A DNA stretch of 64,000 nt from Allium sativum (taxonomy: Eukaryota; Streptophyta; Magnoliopsida; Asparagales; Amaryllidaceae): the NCBI GenBank assembly GCA_030737875.1, contig CM060918.1:883108403-883172402 (forward strand), given 5' to 3'. Of the stretch, positions 59,111-64,000 are shown in pieces. The number at the start of each line of letters is the position of its first letter. Position 1 is the stretch's first letter. Under the pieces are notes generated by a model. That model worked only from the letters and a program-made list of their open reading frames with translations. It was not told where the DNA came from and made no database searches. The translations under genes were made by a program, and so were the position numbers.

Positions 59111-62100
59111 TCCAAACATCCAACAATCAGTGAGCCTTTAATTAATATTTCATTAATTAAATCATTTCTCTATTTCTTTATCAATATTTGTTAACCAAAT
59201 ATTTTCAATAACCATATTGGCCTTTTACGTTATTTGGAAAACATTTCCGAATATCGCCTTCCTTTAATTTCTAAACTTAGAAAATATCTTCTATTTATAA
59301 TTGAAAAATATTCCAATTACCTATCTCTTTCCGATCTCGTTTTATTTATATACTTAGGAAATATTTAACATCTATTTCCAAGCTTACATTTCATTTGGGT
59401 TAAAACGGATGTTGTGTAAAACATCTTTACGACAACCCAAATACTACATTCAACTAAATCTTATTCAACATTGATCTTCGAGCCTGAAATCTTACTATTC
59501 ATTTGTTAATAATGAAATCAATCAAGTTGGGGTATAACTACCTCTCAGACCTTGACTGAATAACATTTATAACGTCAAGACAGATATGACTACTTACTCG
59601 AATAATCAATACCATACAACTACTTCTTCACTTTTAAACACATATATATATTTTCTCTTTCTGTTCTTACTAGATTTTATTCTTATACTTCCTTTTTTAT
59701 TATACTATTCTATTTCTAAATTCGCTTCCTTATCAACTTCTATATATGTTGATACGTTGATTTCTAACTATCAAATTATCTTAAAAATATTCTATCTCCT
59801 TAAATTCCCGGAAAAATTCGCCATAACCTCCTTTGTATCGGGAGCATCGGGAAAATCCCCAAACTGCCACACAGGCCTTCTCCAATCAAAAAGAAAAAGA
59901 AAAGCCAAGCGGCTAGCCGATACAGTGCATAAAATCTCATATATGAATTAACTACGTACCTTTTTGTCGGGCAATTTATATATATACCTTCTAACACTTT
60001 ATTCCAAACCTGTCTCCTGTATATTTATACCTGCCCAAACTATTTTAACTATACCAATTGTTTTAACTAAATTTATTAATTGGCTCTTTGGTCTATTCCA
60101 CTTCTATTTATCCAAATTTATTATCTTCTATTATTCACATCCTATAATATAAATCCCATTTGAATTCTCTTTATTCAAATTCTATATTATAAACCCCATT
60201 TGAATTCTATATTCAAATTCTATAGTTAAACTCCATTTGAATTCTATTATTCAATTTCTATAGTTAAACTCCATTTGAATTCTATTATTCAAATTCTATA
60301 TTCAAAGTCTATTTGAATTCTCTTTTCAAATTCTATATTCAAATCTATTTGAATTCTCTTTTCAAATTCTATATTCAAATCTATTTGAATTCTCTGCATT
60401 ATTTATAAACAACGTTTATAACTTTACTTAAAATCCCACATTTATATATTTATAAACAAAGTTTATAAATTCAGTTCAAATCCCATATTTTCTTTTATAA
60501 ACAAAGTTTATAAATTCGATTCAAAACCCACCTTTTCATTTATAAACAAAGTTTATAAATTCAATTCAAATCCCACCCTTTTCATTTATAAACAAAGTTG
60601 ATAAATTCCATTCAAATCCCATATTTCATTCTATTCGAGTTTCAAATTCTATTCTATTTGAATCTTATATATTCAAATTTCAAATTCTAGTTTAGAAAAA
60701 AATAGAATTTTCTTTCTAAATCTCAAATATCCTTTTTCATGATATTTTTATAAATCAATATTCAAGACCCAGGGATATTTTAAACAATCAAATCAACCAA
60801 TTTTCAATCATTTGATTTTTAACACATCATATATGAATATATATGAAATCAAACAAACAACAAACAGATAATATATTTTTGAGGAATCCTGTTGGATTCC
60901 TCCAACCTGTTTTCCTGCATCCACAGACGTTAGTCAACATAGTAATACCCATCCTGCTTCGTGGCAGGATATCGCGGTATAGAAGGTCATCCATTAATCA
61001 TAGCGTGGGGCGTATAGGGTAATCATCCGCTATTGTACCGCGGGCATCCGCTAATGAGACTGCGGGAACAATCCAATCACCAAACCAATATATATGTATA
61101 TATATATAATAGGCAACCAATCCTAAATAACTATATATATTTTAAAACAATCAGACAGCATTCAAACAAGCACAGACAATTATTTTTAACTATATAAAAA
61201 TAGATTCTAAATAAAAGGTGAGATTTACTCACCTGATTTTATTTTCCGATCCATACTGATTCCCATTTTAATTCTCGCTTATGTAATCCGCAACTGGCTC
61301 CATTCAGTAGAATCTTGTATTTATTTAATATGACCATCATTATATAAATCATTGAACAACTTAAAAAAAATTCTAGTTTCTTAAGTAATTTTTTTTTACC
61401 TTAATTACTTTTTAATTAAGTGAGAAAAATAAAAATCTAACTTCTCCTAACTTTCATACGAGAAAGTTTAGTTCAGCATTTCATCTTTGATACTAGCCAA
61501 ATGTATAGGGTGGTTAATTTCTTTAAATAAATTACTGACTATATATATGAATTTAAAAACTAAATTCAAAAATATACCTTAATCCATTTACTTCCAGTGA
61601 ACACAGTAAAACTCGTTCTCTTCCCAAATTTCCTACTGTTGAACACCCAAATCCCTCTCAGACCTACTTCATTTCATTCGAACCAGTTCAGCATCGAACC
61701 CCTCCTTCTGTCGAACACCTCAACACATCGAACTCCATAGTTCAATTCCAGTAGCATCGCACCATTCCCAAACTCCCTCAAATCGACAGGAACTACCCTA
61801 ACCAATCTTCCAACGGCCAATTTCCAGCATCGATTCAACATCGCAGTCACCCCCAAATCAACATAGATCGCACCCTCCAAACAGTCACCTTTATCGCAAC
61901 TCATAATGATGTTGACTTCAGAACCAGAACCCTCGATCGATACTACTTCGAACCCGTCACCACGGTCGCCTCCTTCCACGAACTGACCACTACTGCCCGA
62001 ATCGCGACACACTTTCCCCTTCCCAAAAACATCGCGACACTCGCTCGAGCCTCCCAGATCTGAAACACTAACTCGAGATAAGGCTCGAGGATAAACCGCA

Positions 62101-62760
62101 CCTCATTTGCATAGTAGCGTGAACTGGAAATGAACGGATTTGGGTTTTGAATGTTTAGAAAGAAACGATGGCAAATAGATTTGAATTCATTTATGGGGCA
62201 TGGCCATTTTTAATTTAGCTGAAGCTTTGATTTTGTTTTCAAATGAAGGAATCAAAGAATAGAAAGGATAGACCCCTTTTTTATTTAAAAAGGAGTGGTT
62301 CTGATTTTTACAAAGGGACTATATTTCTTTGGTTTTAAAGCTTGCCACTTGGTTTTGTTTTTATCCACATAAATTAAAATAATATATCTTAGGGTTCTAA
62401 ACTCCAATCGAACCACAACAACTAACACTTCATGGGTAAAACCACTATTCTGAACCCACTGGGATAGGTATCGAAGTCCAGTTCGATCATCCGGAACAGA
62501 TATTAATTTAAATTGATATAAATTAAATTTCAAACCAAATAAATTTCTTCGATAATAAATTAATATTATTATCGTTATAAATTCAAATAAAATTTCCCAT
62601 TAATTGTTTGAACTGTATTTAATTCAAATTAAATTTTGAATTCATCTAAATCCATTTTCGTATTCTGTTATTTTAAGTAAATTAATGAACTAAAGAGATA
62701 AATGTTAAATGATGATTGGCTGATAAAATTTCCGTCTGGAAATAATATCGTTGTTTGCAC
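59111..62760 (-). repeat. Element G interior: AT-rich, probably the rest of a long LTR
   Basis: AT-rich sequence between the two inverted arms. It includes tandem TTTGAATTCT/TTCAAATTCTAT repeats (60,150-60,400), a TTTATAAAC/GTTTATAAA hairpin array (60,402-60,605) and a short GC-richer zone (61,600-62,120). On the minus strand, CCCCATAAATGAATTC near 62,200 followed by that GC-richer zone resembles a promoter-leader layout. No gag, pol, PBS or PPT seen. A 112-codon minus-strand frame at 61674-62012 is unrecognised. Confidence 0.5.
60402..60605. repeat. Five-unit hairpin array in G
   Basis: Units at 60402, 60449, 60494, 60539 and 60585, period 45-47 bp. Each contains TTTATAAAC-AAA-GTTTATAAA or a one- to two-base variant, followed by ATTCAAATCCCA-like spacer. 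Confidence 0.88.
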
Positions 62761-64000
62761 ACGAGTTTTTCTTTGATAGTTAAATCACAGACTATCAATG
62801 TTTTGACCATTTTAACGTTGTTAATATGGAGACACCGGTTGGATTATTATCCAAAGAACCACTCTGTATTGGCATAAGCGTTGCGAATCATATATGCTGA
62901 ATATATTGAAGACGGAGTAAAGTGCAAGGGCTGTTGTATAAATCTTAGATAACAATGGACTAAGATGGATGTACTGAATAGTGCCTTCGGTTTCGTTCAG
63001 TCTCAGAACGAACGTAAATGGACGAATGTTTGACAAAGTATTTCAAATGATCGAATGGTTGGTCTGTATAAATATATATGGTTGCAACGGATTTATCCCT
63101 TAGCATAACATCTAGGATATTTGTATAAACCAACTAATGATTTACGGATCTGATAATGTGGCATTCAAAGTGATCGTGTTATAAATGAATGGAAAGTAAG
63201 CGTAGCTTCTAGCCTCACGTCCGGTAAATGACAGAAATCGGGCAGGCAGCATGGCTAAGTCGGTCGCACCGAAGTAGGGTGTATAATCACCTATCTAGAG
63301 AATATTCATTTGCTTCTTTTAATCTATCAATGCTGTCCCATATATATACGGGAAACGGTTGCTGATCCCAACCGTTGGTGACGTACATTCGACACACTCA
63401 AGCGAAATGAGTGGTCGGTCATGTGTGGCTGAGTTGCAAGATGTTCTTGTTGAACTCCAGTGTATCGTTCCCAGAGTACACTGATCGGAAGGTGGTTCCA
63501 TACCTTGTCATAGTTGGAAATCCATTACCCAATACGTGCTTGCGGTTTTGATTGTATACTATATATGTAGAACGTGAGATGAAAGCGTTTCTGCTAGTTG
63601 ATATCTATTTGTACATAGACATTATTATAATATCAAAAGGTTTTTGATATAAAGATATTTTGGATTCTCATAAGGGAAAACCCGTTCTGTTATGCGGCGT
63701 GGTCTTATGAGATATCGTTTACTTGTTCGAACTGTTTTTAAACTGTTTTACTCATACCAGTCCCATGACTGACCCGGAGTTTATTTTGTTTTGTTTCCCT
63801 AAACTCTTGGGTGCCTAAATTTGTACGGGCAGTCAAGTAGTCGGGATTTTACAGATACACTTGGAGAGCTTGGAGCAGGAGGCTTCAGGATTCTATAGCT
63901 ATTATTATTTGCGCTGTTGTTGTAAGTGTTGTACTCTGATAAGTGCTATTGTATATATAACTGTTTGTATTTCAAAAGTTATGTTATATTTTATTCGTTC
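62760..64000 (+). repeat. Inverted copy of the G arm, plus orientation
   Basis: Landmarks match the reverse complement of 57,580-59,065: TTTGATAGTTAAATCACAGACT, GGATTATTATCC-AAGAACCACT, GTGTGGCTGAGTTGCAAGATGT, CATACCAGTCCCATGACTGACC and TTTGTACGGGCAGTCAAGTAG. The window ends about 150 bp before the expected LTR end. Same orientation as the A LTR. No coding content. Confidence 0.75.

Noticed and set aside
57432..64000. DNA transposon with long terminal inverted repeats
   Set aside because: The outer end (TGTAACGACCCG) and arm content match LTR tails of A. No transposase is seen and the right end is outside the window, so LTR arms are the simpler reading.

Overview
The window looks like nuclear heterochromatin from an angiosperm. 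It is AT-rich, I find no host gene in it, and almost every base belongs to Ty3/gypsy LTR retrotransposons. All six PBSs begin TGGTATCAGAGC, the initiator-Met tRNA type. Where the pol C-terminus is present (B, D, E) integrase ends in a chromodomain-like tail (KKLRNREV ... TWETE ... YPFLF). With 3-4.4 kb LTRs this fits chromoviruses of the Tekay/Del type. The species cannot be named from the sequence.

I name eight units A-H. A (+) runs from 1 to 6408: LTR, PBS, decayed gag-pol. It is cut by H (LTR only, from 6409). B (-), 7161-18479, sits inside the H LTR with target duplication GTTGT. The H LTR resumes at 18485 and is cut by C (+, from 18927). The C pol frame is cut by D (+, 23329-34741, duplication ATGCC), resumes at 34742, and ends near 35375. 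There a minus-oriented LTR-like unit, G, appears to begin. E (-), 35382-57431, is inserted in the first bases of G with duplication GTAAC. E is itself cut by F (+, 39987-50693, duplication GAAGC). From 57432 to 64000 the window holds G and a diverged inverted copy of its outer 1.2-1.5 kb. The nesting order A>H>C>G>E>F is six levels deep, with B and D as side branches.

B, D and E (minus F) are each 11.3-11.4 kb with paired LTRs of about 3.1 kb. Coding state differs. B has lost its gag start codon and carries frameshifts and stops. D has one frame broken by three nonsense codons. E is open from gag to chromodomain (1452 codons including the stop, when counted across the F insertion). F has 4.4 kb near-identical LTRs around 1.8 kb of scrambled gag-pol remnants, so it must have moved with proteins supplied in trans.

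The most unusual signal is inside the LTRs. All LTRs of B, D, E and F carry, on the element sense strand and 1.07-1.25 kb past the TATA box, a tandem pair of about 85-bp stem-loops. Their stems change in sequence between families while mostly keeping base pairing. F adds an array of about 17 further small hairpins, and G has a separate hairpin array. The U3 regions upstream of TATA carry family-specific palindrome clusters: GTCGAC in B, D and F; 11-bp-phased TGACTCA in E; an E2F-like palindrome in B and F.
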